Assembly: GCA_017409405.1 (NCBI GenBank)
Contig: JAFQSU010000042.1
Coordinates: forward strand, 1 to 37,081
Direction: 5' to 3'
Source: Oscillospiraceae bacterium
GTDB lineage: Bacteria; Bacillota; Clostridia; Oscillospirales; JAAYXM01
Length of the DNA: 37,081 nucleotides
Shown: positions 14,081-22,426 of the stretch, piece after piece
Layout: every line of letters begins with the position of its first letter
How positions within the stretch are numbered: the stretch's first letter is position 1
Notes under the pieces: model-generated
Seen by the model: the letters and a program-made list of their open reading frames with translations, nothing else
Databases searched by the model: none
What the model was told of the DNA's origin: nothing
Position numbers and translations under genes: made by a program

Positions 14081-14629
14081 TTATATGCGCACGGGATTTC
14101 CGCTTTTTGAGATACCGAGTACTCCGTAAAGTGTTCCGTTTATTTCGCGCGGAGTCAGAAGACACATGATGTCGGGGCGAGGAAACGGGCGACCTGTGAG
14201 AAGAGGTACGGCGAGCTTTGTGGGAGAAAAGCTGCTGTCGGCAAGGACATCGGTGGATTTTGCGAGCGCACAAACTGCCACATCCTTTGTGAGAATGTCG
14301 GGAAGATGTCCGAGCTTGCGCCACTGCGTTGTGTCGGGCTCACTCCTTTCCGATGTCATTTGTGCGTATGCGTATGTAATGCCGTCGAAGGAAAGACCGC
14401 TGTCTGAAAGTGATGTTTTACTGATGCGTTTTTCTGCCGTAAAAGCACTGCCGTCAGGGGACAGAACACCTATGAGAAGGTTGCCGTCCACGCCACGCAC
14501 ATAGGCACGGCAGATGCCGTCGATTGTCGCATAGGTTTTTGCGGTGAGGCTTACGGTCGCTGATTCCTCGTTGCACACAACAGAGCCGATCACGGATGGA
14601 CCGAGGTACAGCGGAAGAGTTTTTTCCAT
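14081..14629 (-). CDS. Conserved hypothetical protein
   Basis: The 182-residue protein has no signal peptide or membrane segment. It is beta-rich with regular strands (GSVVCNEESATVSLTAKTYATIDG, RAYVRGVDGNLLIGVLSPDG) and a C-terminal REINGTLYGVLGISKSG. No domain recognised. ATG at 14629 follows AAAGGAGGAA. It converges with the NusG-II gene, with only three bases between stops. It lies downstream of another hypothetical gene on the same strand, but a hairpin separates them. Confidence 0.7.
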   Translation of the reverse strand: MEKTLPLYLGPSVIGSVVCNEESATVSLTAKTYATIDGICRAYVRGVDGNLLIGVLSPDGSAFTAEKRISKTSLSDSGLSFDGITYAYAQMTSERSEPDTTQWRKLGHLPDILTKDVAVCALAKSTDVLADSSFSPTKLAVPLLTGRPFPRPDIMCLLTPREINGTLYGVLGISKSGNPVRI

Positions 14630-14650
14630 GTTATTCCTCCTTTGATATAT

Positions 14651-14694
14651 AAAAAAACCGCAAAGCATCGAAGGTACCGAAGCTTTGCGGTTTT
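14651..14694 (-). terminator. Terminator between two hypothetical genes
   Basis: Arms AAAACCGCAAAGC / GCTTTGCGGTTTT with a further TCG/CGA pairing inside; A/T runs on both sides permit termination in either direction. Confidence 0.75.
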
Positions 14695-14714
14695 GTCTTT
14701 ACGTTTGTTCTTAT

Positions 14715-15335
14715 TTACGAAACGGTGTAGGGTCCGCGCACGAGAGCTGTTACATTCGAGGTGGCTTTCACACCGCGACCGTCTACCGTACACAGATAAA
14801 GATGATTTTTCTCAAGCGGCTTTCCGCCGGCAAGGTCGCCGCCGGTCGTCATGTCGATAAGTCCCGGGGTGCCGGAAGATACGCATGTCGCAGTTCCTAT
14901 CCTGAGGAGAATTTCACAGCCGACCTTTGCGGTGAGCGTCTGACCGGAGGAGAGCTTTACGAGCGCAAAGACCGAGCTTGTGCCGGAAGAAGACCCAACC
15001 TTTTCCGAGACCTTTGCGGCTACACTTTCCACAAAAGCATCGGTCACGATTTCGTCAGAGCTTTTTGACGTGTACTGTGAGATTTTATCGTCAATCTCGC
15101 TTGAGATTGAATTTATCTTGCCGTCAAGGTCATCCTCAAGGGAGGCAGTTTTTTCGGCAATAATAGCATCTACTTTTTCGGAAATCTGTGGTGCAAGCAC
15201 GTTGTTTATGTAACTCAGGCTGACCAGTGGGTCGTCCGTTGTTCCATATTCAGCGGCTATGGCAAGCGCGCCGACAACAATGAGTGCACAAAGCAGCAAT
15301 ACCGATGTTATGGTTTTCCATTTCTTCTGTTTCAT
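14715..15335 (-). CDS. Signal-anchored coiled-coil protein of unknown function
   Basis: The 206-residue protein has a KQKKWK start and a hydrophobic segment at 9-27 (signal anchor or signal peptide). A helical, coiled-coil-like stretch follows (about 45-115: ISEKVDAIIAEKTASLEDDLDGKINSISSEIDDKI). The C-terminal domain of about 85 residues is rich in glycine and strands (SSGQTLTAKVGCEILLRIG, VRGPYTVS). Likely external. Proteins of this layout recur in Clostridia, but no function is known to the annotator. A good ribosome binding site (GGGAGGT) precedes the ATG. It follows mazF by 30 bases and may be the last gene of that operon. Confidence 0.75.
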   Translation of the reverse strand: MKQKKWKTITSVLLLCALIVVGALAIAAEYGTTDDPLVSLSYINNVLAPQISEKVDAIIAEKTASLEDDLDGKINSISSEIDDKISQYTSKSSDEIVTDAFVESVAAKVSEKVGSSSGTSSVFALVKLSSGQTLTAKVGCEILLRIGTATCVSSGTPGLIDMTTGGDLAGGKPLEKNHLYLCTVDGRGVKATSNVTALVRGPYTVS

Positions 15336-15365
15336 TTGTAAAGTACCTCCCGTTTTTCTTTTGTA

Positions 15366-15725
15366 TCAGTTTGCCATAAGACCGAAGCTCACGGCAATGG
15401 CGTTATCGACTCTGTGCATGAGGTTGTCATCGAGTCTGCCCATTTTTTCTTTAAGACGGGTCTTGTCAATAGTTCTCACCTGTTCCAGCAGAACAACGGA
15501 GTCCTTTGAAAGACCGAAGTTTTTTCCGCCAAGCTCTATATGCGTCGGAAGCTTGGCTTTGTTTATCTGTGACGTTATTGCAGCGGCAATTACCGTAGGG
15601 CTGTGCTTGTTGCCGACGTCGTTCTGGATTATGAGGACAGGGCGCATTCCACCCTGTTCACTGCCCACGACGGGGCTCAGGTCGGCGTAATAAATATCTC
15701 CACGTTTAATGCTGTAATTCACCAA
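15366..15725 (-). CDS. mazF: MazF/NdoA-type endoribonuclease toxin
   Basis: MazF cleaves single-stranded mRNA at short motifs. The 119-residue sequence has the family core [31 protein letters not shown], followed by [17 protein letters not shown] and [13 protein letters not shown]. It is collinear with NdoA of Bacillus, and as there it follows alr. The start is probably TTG (15725), eight bases after GGAG; GTG three bases on is an alternative. The 128-base gap to alr is too small for an ndoAI/mazE antitoxin and contains only an 11-codon frame (15836-15801, GGAGG upstream). Confidence 0.93.
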   Translation of the reverse strand: MVNYSIKRGDIYYADLSPVVGSEQGGMRPVLIIQNDVGNKHSPTVIAAAITSQINKAKLPTHIELGGKNFGLSKDSVVLLEQVRTIDKTRLKEKMGRLDDNLMHRVDNAIAVSFGLMAN

Positions 15726-15800
15726 AATTCACGCTCCGCAGGAATGTAGTAGCCGGAAAAGGATTTCCGACAACTATATTTTTCCACAGGCGAGCATATT

Positions 15801-15836
15801 TTAATCAGCCTTACTGAAATTTCTAAAAATTCTCAT
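15801..15836 (-). CDS. Possible 11-residue peptide between alr and mazF
   Basis: ATG at 15836 with GGAGG four bases upstream opens MRIFRNFSKAD and stops at TAA. It occupies the position of the antitoxin gene in related operons, but is far too short to be one. It may be chance, a remnant or a coupling peptide. Confidence 0.2.
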   Translation of the reverse strand: MRIFRNFSKAD

Positions 15837-15853
15837 TTAACCTCCGCTTTATA

Positions 15854-16993
15854 TTATGCGGACGGGTCAGAGTATGTTCGGACAACACGTCTTGAAACCG
15901 AGGTCAGAAGCTCATAGGAAATTGTACCGGAAAGCTTCGCAAGCTCATCGGCGGAGAGAAAAGCGCCGTTCTGTTCGCCAAAGATAACCGCCTCGTCAAA
16001 CGGATGGACATCAGGAATGTCCGTCACGTCTGCAAGCGTCAGGTCCATGCAGATGTTGCCGAGAATCGGAGCGCGTTTGCCGTTTATCAGGAAGAAGCCT
16101 TTGTTTGACAGTGAACGGTGAATACCGTCGGCATATCCGCAAAGAACAACTGCAACCTTCATATCGTGAGGTGCCGTGAAGTTTCGGTTATAGCTCAATG
16201 AATCACCGCGGCGGATGCTTCGGACATCGGCAATGCGGCTTTTGAAGGTCATTACGGGGCGCAGGTCGAGACTGTCAATCGGGTTGCCGTCGGGCGAGCA
16301 GCCGTAAAGGATAAGCCCGGGGCGTACACAGTTCAGATGCGCTTTCTTATAGTTTACCACAGCTGCGCTGTTTGCGCAATGATAAAATTTGAAAGATAGC
16401 CCACGTTTTTCCAGAATACCGCATACTTCAGAGAATGCGAGAAGCTGTTCTTCGGTAAATGCAGAATCGGGGCTTTCGGACTCTGCAAAATGCGTAAAAA
16501 TACCCTCTGCACGCAGGTTTGAAAGCTTTGTAACCGCTTCGGCTTCATTTGCCGCATCGTTTGCAAAACCGTGGTGGGCGTAAATGCCGAGTCTCGACAT
16601 TCCGGTGTCAAGCTTTATGTGAACCGCAAGGGTCTTGCCGGAGCTTTCAAGTGCATCGTTTAATGCTTTTGCATATTCAAGTGAGTGCACCGACTGGATG
16701 ATTCTGTGCTCAGAAAGGATATCTGCACAGTCGGGCGGTGTGGCACCCAAAATCATGACCGGCATTCTGATACCGCTTTCGCGAAGCTCAAGTGCTTCGG
16801 TAAGACAGGCGACGGCAAGGATGTCTGCACCGAGTGATTCGTATAGCTGCGCAAGACGCACGGCACCGTGACCGTAGGCATTTGCCTTTATGACACAAAT
16901 TATATGAGCGGCCGAGGTCATTCGCCGTATTTCCAGATAATTGTGTTTTGCATTTTCGAGGTTGATAAATGCCTCTGCTCTGTTCGGATTCAT
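15854..16993 (-). CDS. alr: Alanine racemase
   Basis: A PLP enzyme interconverting L- and D-alanine for peptidoglycan synthesis; in spore formers it also affects alanine germinant balance. The 379-residue protein has the PLP lysine K36 in VIKANAYGHG and the second catalytic base Y268 in SLSYNRNF. It also has the conserved GMSRLG, NSAA and GNICMDL blocks and a full C-terminal beta domain. The start ATG is near the lipoprotein stop (2 bases between). Member of the leftward nnrD-lipoprotein-alr-mazF operon. Confidence 0.96.
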   Translation of the reverse strand: MNPNRAEAFINLENAKHNYLEIRRMTSAAHIICVIKANAYGHGAVRLAQLYESLGADILAVACLTEALELRESGIRMPVMILGATPPDCADILSEHRIIQSVHSLEYAKALNDALESSGKTLAVHIKLDTGMSRLGIYAHHGFANDAANEAEAVTKLSNLRAEGIFTHFAESESPDSAFTEEQLLAFSEVCGILEKRGLSFKFYHCANSAAVVNYKKAHLNCVRPGLILYGCSPDGNPIDSLDLRPVMTFKSRIADVRSIRRGDSLSYNRNFTAPHDMKVAVVLCGYADGIHRSLSNKGFFLINGKRAPILGNICMDLTLADVTDIPDVHPFDEAVIFGEQNGAFLSADELAKLSGTISYELLTSVSRRVVRTYSDPSA

Positions 16994-16995
16994 CT

Positions 16996-17565
16996 TCAGT
17001 TGGATTCAGCCCTTTCAAATTCACATTGTATGACACGTTCTCCGTCGGAGAAGATTTCTGCATACAGCGGAGTAAGATTATCTTTTGAAAACCATGAACG
17101 GTATTCCGCATCCGTACCACCGTCGGAGATACGGGATACAAGCATATACGCATCACGGTTATATATGCGTGTTGATGTACATTCCTCAAAGTTTCCGTTT
17201 GTCCATACGGTGATGAGCTTCGGCAGCGCGGAAAACGGTGACAGCCCACTCTCGTCAAGAGACCCGAATTCAAGACGGGCACCGTCAAATTCGATGTGCG
17301 AGCTTTTTTCTGAGTGAGTCATCGAAATGCCCGTAAGCTCTTCGGGGGAAATGACGGAGGCTCGGTCATCGCCGTCTTTTGAATAAACATAATTCAAAGA
17401 AAACTTGACCTCGCGACCGGGAAAGCTTGCCGTTATATGAGCTATGTAATTTGCAGACGGTATTTCACGGATATGCTCTGAGATATCCGTCATAGTGTCT
17501 GTATCCGAGGCGCACGATGAGAGTATCAGAAAAAGAAGAACAAACGAAAAAAGACGGGTTTTCAT
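16996..17565 (-). CDS. Lipoprotein, YdcC/GerS (LolA-like) candidate
   Basis: The 189-residue protein has a lipoprotein signal with lipobox ILSSC (C18). Its mature part alternates beta strands in the manner of LolA-like domains (YIAHITASFPGREVKFSLNYVY, HIEFDGARLEFGS, LTPLYAEIFSDGERVIQCEF). Bacillus places the LolA-like lipoprotein YdcC directly before alr, and Clostridioides difficile places gerS next to an alr gene. Position and fold pattern make this a plausible homologue, but the sequence alone does not prove it. The ATG at 17565 shares its A with the nnrD stop (TAATG), so it is translationally coupled. Confidence 0.75.
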   Translation of the reverse strand: MKTRLFSFVLLFLILSSCASDTDTMTDISEHIREIPSANYIAHITASFPGREVKFSLNYVYSKDGDDRASVISPEELTGISMTHSEKSSHIEFDGARLEFGSLDESGLSPFSALPKLITVWTNGNFEECTSTRIYNRDAYMLVSRISDGGTDAEYRSWFSKDNLTPLYAEIFSDGERVIQCEFERAESN

Positions 17566-18386
17566 TATTTGCAACACACCTGCCCGATAACCGATTTAAG
17601 CGTACACAGCATATCGGTGGGGGTCATGGAATATTCTCCGTACATCTCCGATGCGGCATCACCTGCCGCGCCGTGCAGCCATACTCCAGTATATGATGCT
17701 TCTGTCGGCGGTATGCCCTGACCGACAAGAGAGGTGATTATACCGGCAAGAACATCTCCGCTGCCGCCCTTTGCCATGCCGGGGTTGCCGGTCGTGTTGG
17801 CAAAAAGCCTGCCGTCGGGAGCCGCCGTAATTGTACGGTGACCTTTAAGCACAAGAACACAGCGGTTTTCACGTGCAAAATTTGCGGCAAATTCTTCACG
17901 GCGTGAGCTGTCAAATTCAGGAACAAGACGGGAAAACTCTCCCTCGTGCGGAGTGAGAATAAGTGTCCGCGCCGAATTTTTCAGAGAAAGCCTGTCTTTT
18001 GCGCACAGCGTAATTGCATCGGCATCCAGTATGAGAGGATTTGCATTGGAAGAAAGCTCTCTTTTTACGAGATTAAGGCTTTTTCGGGAAAGACCGATGC
18101 CACAGCCGAGGAGAGTTGCATCAGGTTTGAAGTCGGGGGCTTTTCTGTCCGTAAGTATCGGCTCATTCAGCTTTGCGGCGAGTGTCGGACGGATTTTTTT
18201 CGGAACAGACAAAAAAACAAGACCGCTTCCGGTGTTAACCGCAGCCTGCGCGGAAAAGAATGCCGCACCCGTATACTTTTCGCTTCCGCAGATAAGGAGA
18301 ACTTTACCGAAAGAGCCCTTGTGAGCAAACTTATCACGCACGGGAAGCGAGATGTGGCAGCGGTCTATCTCGGTAATATGTTCCAT
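17565..18386 (-). CDS. nnrD: ADP-dependent NAD(P)H-hydrate dehydratase
   Basis: Repairs hydrated NAD(P)H (NADHX/NADPHX) using ADP. The 273-residue ribokinase-like fold shows HKGSFGKVLLICGSEKYTGAA, LTPHEGEFSRL (145-155), KGHRTITAAPDG and the catalytic loop GNPGMAKGGSGDVLAG with D211. It lacks the NnrE epimerase half found in fused versions. ATG at 18386 follows GAGGTGA; the in-frame upstream extension has no site. First certain gene of the operon leading to alr and mazF. Confidence 0.93.
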   Translation of the reverse strand: MEHITEIDRCHISLPVRDKFAHKGSFGKVLLICGSEKYTGAAFFSAQAAVNTGSGLVFLSVPKKIRPTLAAKLNEPILTDRKAPDFKPDATLLGCGIGLSRKSLNLVKRELSSNANPLILDADAITLCAKDRLSLKNSARTLILTPHEGEFSRLVPEFDSSRREEFAANFARENRCVLVLKGHRTITAAPDGRLFANTTGNPGMAKGGSGDVLAGIITSLVGQGIPPTEASYTGVWLHGAAGDAASEMYGEYSMTPTDMLCTLKSVIGQVCCK

Positions 18387-18411
18387 GGGGTTCACCTCGT
18401 TTGAATATATC

Positions 18412-18888
18412 TTACAGCATATCGGCAATGTTTATGATTTTCTTACCGACCTCTTCGGCATAATTTTTCGTGTAGGCGGTGCCGCTTGCATCGCGCATCA
18501 GATAGCACAGGAGCGTATCGGCGGTATCGACGAGCCTTCTGTTTCGCTCGTGCATACAAAACTGATTGTATTTATCCGAAATATACATGACCTCATCGGC
18601 TTTTTCAAGCACACGCTCGTAACGTCTGCGAGTGGCAGACGGCCATCTTGCCGCCTGGTCACGGCAGGGGAGAAGCATGCAGAGGGAAATGTCGCGGCCA
18701 CGCTCACGTTTTTCAATAACAAGCTCGGCGGCAAGAAGATCAAACCCCATTGCGCCTCCGCTCTGAAACCTTGTTATGCCGCAGTCACAAAGAACATCAA
18801 TAAGCTCGGAAAGCTTCTTGGGAAGAGCTTCGGAATGGATACGGTATATCTGTCTGTGCCCTGAAAAGGAGCATACGGAAGAAGTCAT
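18412..18888 (-). CDS. YpsA/DUF1273-type SLOG family protein
   Basis: The 158-residue protein has the SLOG Rossmann features FSGHR (8-12), GGAMGFD (44-50), the LLPCRDQAARW block and a late YTKNYAEEVGK. Relatives such as YpsA are implicated in nucleotide-ligand sensing and, in some Firmicutes, in cell division; here the role is unknown. ATG at 18888 is preferred by homology to the FSGHR start position. The ribosome binding site (AGGACTG) is weak. nnrD starts 25 bases after the stop, so it may head that operon. Confidence 0.85.
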   Translation of the reverse strand: MTSSVCSFSGHRQIYRIHSEALPKKLSELIDVLCDCGITRFQSGGAMGFDLLAAELVIEKRERGRDISLCMLLPCRDQAARWPSATRRRYERVLEKADEVMYISDKYNQFCMHERNRRLVDTADTLLCYLMRDASGTAYTKNYAEEVGKKIINIADML

Positions 18889-19008
18889 TGAAAAATCAGT
18901 CCTGTTATTGTATAATATGTAATACAAATATTGTAACATACTTTATACATAAAAGTAAAAGCTTTTGTGAAAAAATATTTTAAAAGAGCAAAATTTTTAT
19001 ATAGGGTA

Positions 19009-19037
19009 TTTACATTTCGCAAAATCTGTGGTAAAAT
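19009..19037 (+). promoter_or_regulatory. Promoter for rpsO
   Basis: TTTACA (19009-19014), 17-base spacer, TAAAAT (19032-19037), giving a leader of about 140 bases. Confidence 0.8.
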
Positions 19038-19043
19038 ATCAAA

Positions 19044-19186
19044 GCATGCTAAAGTGCCGAAATTTCGGCCGGCATTATAAACAAACCCACGTCACAGTTT
19101 CCGGACATAACGCCTGCTCCATGCAGGGAGTTCACCCGCCGGATACTTTGATGCAGGGAAATTAAGGAAAGAGAAAGGTGAAAAAC
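19044..19186 (+). promoter_or_regulatory. rpsO mRNA leader, possible S15 autoregulatory structure
   Basis: The long leader contains several pairing segments: CCGAAATTTCGG (19056-19067), CCTGC/GCAGG around TCCAT, GGGAG near the middle, and CCGG segments on both sides. Firmicute rpsO leaders fold into a structure bound by S15, which represses its own synthesis. Location and length fit. The fold was judged by eye and not matched to a specific motif class. Confidence 0.4.
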
Positions 19187-19453
19187 ATGATTCTCAAGGA
19201 AAAAAAGACAGAGGTTATCACGAATAACCGCCTCCACGACACCGACACAGGTTCACCGGAGGTACAGATCGCAATCCTCACACAGCGCATTTCAGAGCTC
19301 ACAGAGCACCTCAAGGTCCATCACAAGGACAATCACTCACGCCGCGGTCTTCTCAAGATGGTTGGTAAGCGCCGCAGCCTGCTCGCTTATCTCCAGAAGA
19401 AGGACATTGAGCGTTATCGCGCAATAGTCGCAAAGCTCGGACTCCGTAAGTAA
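19187..19453 (+). CDS. rpsO: 30S ribosomal protein S15
   Basis: The 88-residue product is the usual S15 length. It has the diagnostic [47 protein letters not shown] and C-terminal LGLRK. The ATG at 19187, preceded by AAAGGTG, matches the family start (MILKEKK); a GTG three codons earlier is ignored. pnp follows, the conserved bacterial gene order. Confidence 0.98.
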   Translation: MILKEKKTEVITNNRLHDTDTGSPEVQIAILTQRISELTEHLKVHHKDNHSRRGLLKMVGKRRSLLAYLQKKDIERYRAIVAKLGLRK

Positions 19454-19463
19454 GTCTGACAAT

Positions 19464-19493
19464 ATCCCTCGGGCGGAGTGCCGTCCGGGGGAT
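19464..19493 (+). terminator. Hairpin after rpsO, weak terminator or attenuator
   Basis: ATCCC-t-CGG-g-CGG pairs with CCG-t-CCG-g-GGGAT around AGTG. Only TTTAAAG follows, so termination would be partial and read-through into pnp likely. Confidence 0.5.
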
Positions 19494-19497
19494 TTAA

Positions 19498-19589
19498 AGC
19501 TTTTTCGCGTATGGTTTTGTTTAGCAGTTGGAGCTTCTGCCAAAGCTTTTGACATAAGCTGCAAATGCTAAACCCACCGCGAAAAAGCT
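19498..19589 (+). promoter_or_regulatory. Large branched stem-loop in the pnp leader
   Basis: A perfect 12-bp outer stem AGCTTTTTCGCG / CGCGAAAAAGCT (19498-19509, 19578-19589) is followed inward by a perfect 8-bp stem GTTTAGCA / TGCTAAAC (19519-19526, 19566-19573). An inner hairpin, AGCTT/AAGCT, sits in the remaining loop. In Escherichia coli a long hairpin between rpsO and pnp is cut by RNase III and mediates PNPase autocontrol. The placement here is the same, but the sequence is not evidently related. Confidence 0.65.
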
Positions 19590-19622
19590 CCGAATCAAAT
19601 AATTTAAAAGGAGCGAAAGAAA

Positions 19623-21758
19623 ATGAAAGAAATGGTTTTTTCCAAGAACAGAGTTTTTGAAACAGAGTTCGCAGGAAGAAAGCTTACCGTTGAAACCGGT
19701 AAGATGGCAGGTCTTGCAAACGGTTCCTGCCTCATCCGCTACGGCGAAACCGTAGTTCTTGTCACAGCGACAGCATCAGACAAGCCCCGTGCAGGTATTG
19801 ACTTTTTCCCGCTTGCTGTTGACTTTGAAGAGCGTCTTTACTCCGTTGGCCGCATCCCGGGCAGCTTCATGCGCCGTGAGGGCAGACCGAGTGAGCGTGC
19901 TATCCTCACATCACGTCTTATCGACAGACCTATCCGTCCGCTTTTCCCGAAGGATCTTCGCAACGATGTTGCAGTTTCCATCACCGTCCTCTCGGTAGAC
20001 AACGACAACGCACCTGAAATCGCAGGTATGGTCGGTACGTCCGTTGCTCTCTCTATTTCCGACATTCCGTGGAACGGACCCATTGCAGGTGTTTCCATCG
20101 GCTATGTTGACGGTCAGTATGTTGTAAACCCGACAAGCGCACAGCGTGAGAAGAGCACAATGAGCCTTACGGTTGCAGGCAGTGCCGAAAAGGTTGTCAT
20201 GATTGAAGCAGGTGCAGACCAGATTCCCGAAGACGTCATGTTTGACGGCATCATGCTTGCACATGAAGAAATCAAAAAGGTTGTAAAGTTCATCTCCGAC
20301 ATTCAGGCTGAAATCGGTCTTCCGAAGTTCGAGTATGAGCATGTTGAGTTTAACGATGAGCTTTTTGAAGAGCTCAAGGCAAACATTCTCGACCGTGTCC
20401 GTGAGTGCATGGACACCGATGACAAGACAATCCGCGACAAGCGCCTCAAGGTTCTTTCCGATGAGCTTATCGCAGAGTACTCTGAGAAGTACCCCGACAT
20501 TGAGCAGTTCCTCGGCGAGTGCCTCTACAAGCTTCAGAAGATTGTTGTCCGCCAGTGGTTGCTTGAGGGCAAGCGTGTTGACGGTCGTGCTCTTGACGAA
20601 ATCCGTCCCCTTGCAGCTGAAGTCGGCGTTCTTCCGCGCACACACGGCAGTGGTATGTTCACACGCGGTCAGACTCAGGTTCTTACCGTTGCAACCCTCG
20701 GTACAATCGCTGACCAGCAGAAGCTCGACACAATCTATGAAGAAGAGTTCAAAAGATATATCCACCACTACAACTTCCCGTCCTACTCTGTTGGTGAGGC
20801 TCGTCCGAGCCGTGGCCCGGGCAGACGTGAAATCGGTCACGGTGCACTTGCTGAGCGCGCTCTTGAGCCGGTTATCCCGAGCGAGGAAGAGTTCCCGTAC
20901 AGCATCCGCTTGGTTTCTGAGGTTCTCAGCTCCAACGGTTCTACCTCTCAGGGCTCTATCTGCGGCAGTACTCTTGCTCTTATGGATGCAGGTGTTCCGA
21001 TCAAGGCACCCGTTGCAGGTATCTCCTGCGGTCTCGTAACAGACGAAGATAAGTGGCTCACATTTATCGACATTCAGGGCGTAGAAGACTTCTACGGCGA
21101 TATGGACTTTAAGGTTGCAGGTACAAAGGCAGGTATCACTGCTATTCAGATGGACCTCAAGACAGACGGTCTCACCCCCGAAATCATCCGCAGCGCACTC
21201 ACAATAACACGCGATGCAAGATATCGTATTCTTGATGAAATCATGCTTCCGTGCATCAACGAGCCGCGTGCAGAGCTTTCAAAGTACGCTCCGAAGATGC
21301 TTCACATGACAATCGACCCCGATAAGATCCGCGATGTTATCGGTAAGGGCGGCAGTGTTATCCAGAAGATTGTTGCAGACACCGGCGCAAAGATTGACAT
21401 TGAAGACGATGGTAATGTTTACATCTCCGCTATCGACTCCGAAGCATGCAAGAACGCTAAGAAGGTTATCGAAACAATCGTTCTTGACCCCGTTGTCGGT
21501 GAGCTCTATTACGGCAAGGTTGTCCGTGTCATCCCGATAGGCGCATTTGTTGAAATCGCTCCGGGCAAGGACGGCATGGTTCATATCTCCAAGCTTGAAA
21601 ACCGCAGGGTTGAAAAGGTTGAGGATGTTCTCAATGTCGGCGATATGACATGGGTTAAGTTCATGGGCGTTGACGATAAGGGAAGAACAAACTTCTCAAG
21701 AAAAGACGCTTACAACGACCTTGCAAAGCGCGAAGCGGAAGAAAAGAAAGAAGACTAA
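19623..21758 (+). CDS. pnp: Polyribonucleotide nucleotidyltransferase (PNPase)
   Basis: A phosphorolytic 3'-5' exoribonuclease of RNA decay. The 711-residue protein has two RNase PH domains (first about 10-210, second about 315-545), joined by a helical segment. The second carries the active-site region with FPSYSVGEARPSRGPGRREIGHG and the conserved aspartates around KAGITAIQMDLKTDG. A KH domain follows with the GxxG loop VIGKGGSVIQKI, then a C-terminal S1 domain (ELYYGKVVRVIPIGAFVEIAPGKDGMVHISKL). The length is typical. A GGAGCG site precedes the ATG. Probably transcribed from the rpsO promoter through the structured intergenic region. Confidence 0.98.
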   Translation: MKEMVFSKNRVFETEFAGRKLTVETGKMAGLANGSCLIRYGETVVLVTATASDKPRAGIDFFPLAVDFEERLYSVGRIPGSFMRREGRPSERAILTSRLIDRPIRPLFPKDLRNDVAVSITVLSVDNDNAPEIAGMVGTSVALSISDIPWNGPIAGVSIGYVDGQYVVNPTSAQREKSTMSLTVAGSAEKVVMIEAGADQIPEDVMFDGIMLAHEEIKKVVKFISDIQAEIGLPKFEYEHVEFNDELFEELKANILDRVRECMDTDDKTIRDKRLKVLSDELIAEYSEKYPDIEQFLGECLYKLQKIVVRQWLLEGKRVDGRALDEIRPLAAEVGVLPRTHGSGMFTRGQTQVLTVATLGTIADQQKLDTIYEEEFKRYIHHYNFPSYSVGEARPSRGPGRREIGHGALAERALEPVIPSEEEFPYSIRLVSEVLSSNGSTSQGSICGSTLALMDAGVPIKAPVAGISCGLVTDEDKWLTFIDIQGVEDFYGDMDFKVAGTKAGITAIQMDLKTDGLTPEIIRSALTITRDARYRILDEIMLPCINEPRAELSKYAPKMLHMTIDPDKIRDVIGKGGSVIQKIVADTGAKIDIEDDGNVYISAIDSEACKNAKKVIETIVLDPVVGELYYGKVVRVIPIGAFVEIAPGKDGMVHISKLENRRVEKVEDVLNVGDMTWVKFMGVDDKGRTNFSRKDAYNDLAKREAEEKKED

Positions 21759-21769
21759 ATAAAGTATCC

Positions 21770-21803
21770 AAAAGGCTTTTCGGAATTTCCGAAAAGCCTT
21801 TTT
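21770..21803 (+). terminator. Terminator after pnp
   Basis: Arms AAAAGGCTTTTCGG / CCGAAAAGCCTTTT around a 6-base loop (AATT core), followed by a T-run. Confidence 0.9.
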
Positions 21804-21868
21804 CTCATACAGCATAATATATTGTTTAAAACAAAGCATTTTACGGAAGAATAAAAACAGGTGATTTT

Positions 21869-22426
21869 ATGAAAAAGCTTGTTTTTATTCTTTTTTTTAT
21901 TTGCCTGATGACAGGGGAAAGCGGTGCAGTGCCCGTAATTGAACGTGAGTTTTACTTAAACAATGAAATGCTTTACGATTCGGATGCAGTGAGGGTTACA
22001 AATATTTTGCCGAGCACATTGCGTCTTACACTGTCTGAGGGAGAAAGCTGTGAGATATATGCAGATGTTATTCCCGAAAATGCGCCCCGTGAGCTTATGT
22101 GGAGCTTGCCTGAGGAGCTCGGAACGATAAACATTTACCCACGAGGAGAATACTGTACGGTATACGGTGCGAAAGAGGGAACGGAGAATATAAAAATAGA
22201 TACGGAAAACGGGAAAGTAAGTGCAACCGTTTCGGTTGAGGTGAAAAGACCGCGCGAAATACGCACTCGCTCGTTTGAATACGATATAGCCGAAGAAGAG
22301 GGCAGTGAGATATTCACAAGTGCGGTAATGCAGTTTATCATAAGATTTTTACTGACGCTTGCGTTTTCTGCACTGCTTGCGGCAGTGTGGATGCTTGTCA
22401 GACAGAGAGGGAAGAAAAGGAAATGA
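21869..22426 (+). CDS. Membrane-anchored protein with Big2-like domain
   Basis: The 185-residue protein has a signal peptide (1-20). An extracytoplasmic region has an immunoglobulin-like bacterial Big2 pattern (LRLTLSEGESCEIYADVIPENAPRELMWSLPEE, then GTENIKIDTENGKVSATVSVEV). A membrane helix at about 150-178 and a basic RQRGKKRK tail end it. The stop overlaps the next start as ATGA, so it is coupled to the TauE/SafE genes. The domain call is moderate; it may be an accessory surface subunit of the transporter pair. Confidence 0.75.
   Translation: MKKLVFILFFICLMTGESGAVPVIEREFYLNNEMLYDSDAVRVTNILPSTLRLTLSEGESCEIYADVIPENAPRELMWSLPEELGTINIYPRGEYCTVYGAKEGTENIKIDTENGKVSATVSVEVKRPREIRTRSFEYDIAEEEGSEIFTSAVMQFIIRFLLTLAFSALLAAVWMLVRQRGKKRK

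Noticed and set aside
19911-20840. 309-codon open frame antisense to pnp
   Set aside because: Lies wholly inside pnp on the other strand, has no ribosome binding site or promoter, and reflects codon bias of the highly conserved pnp gene.
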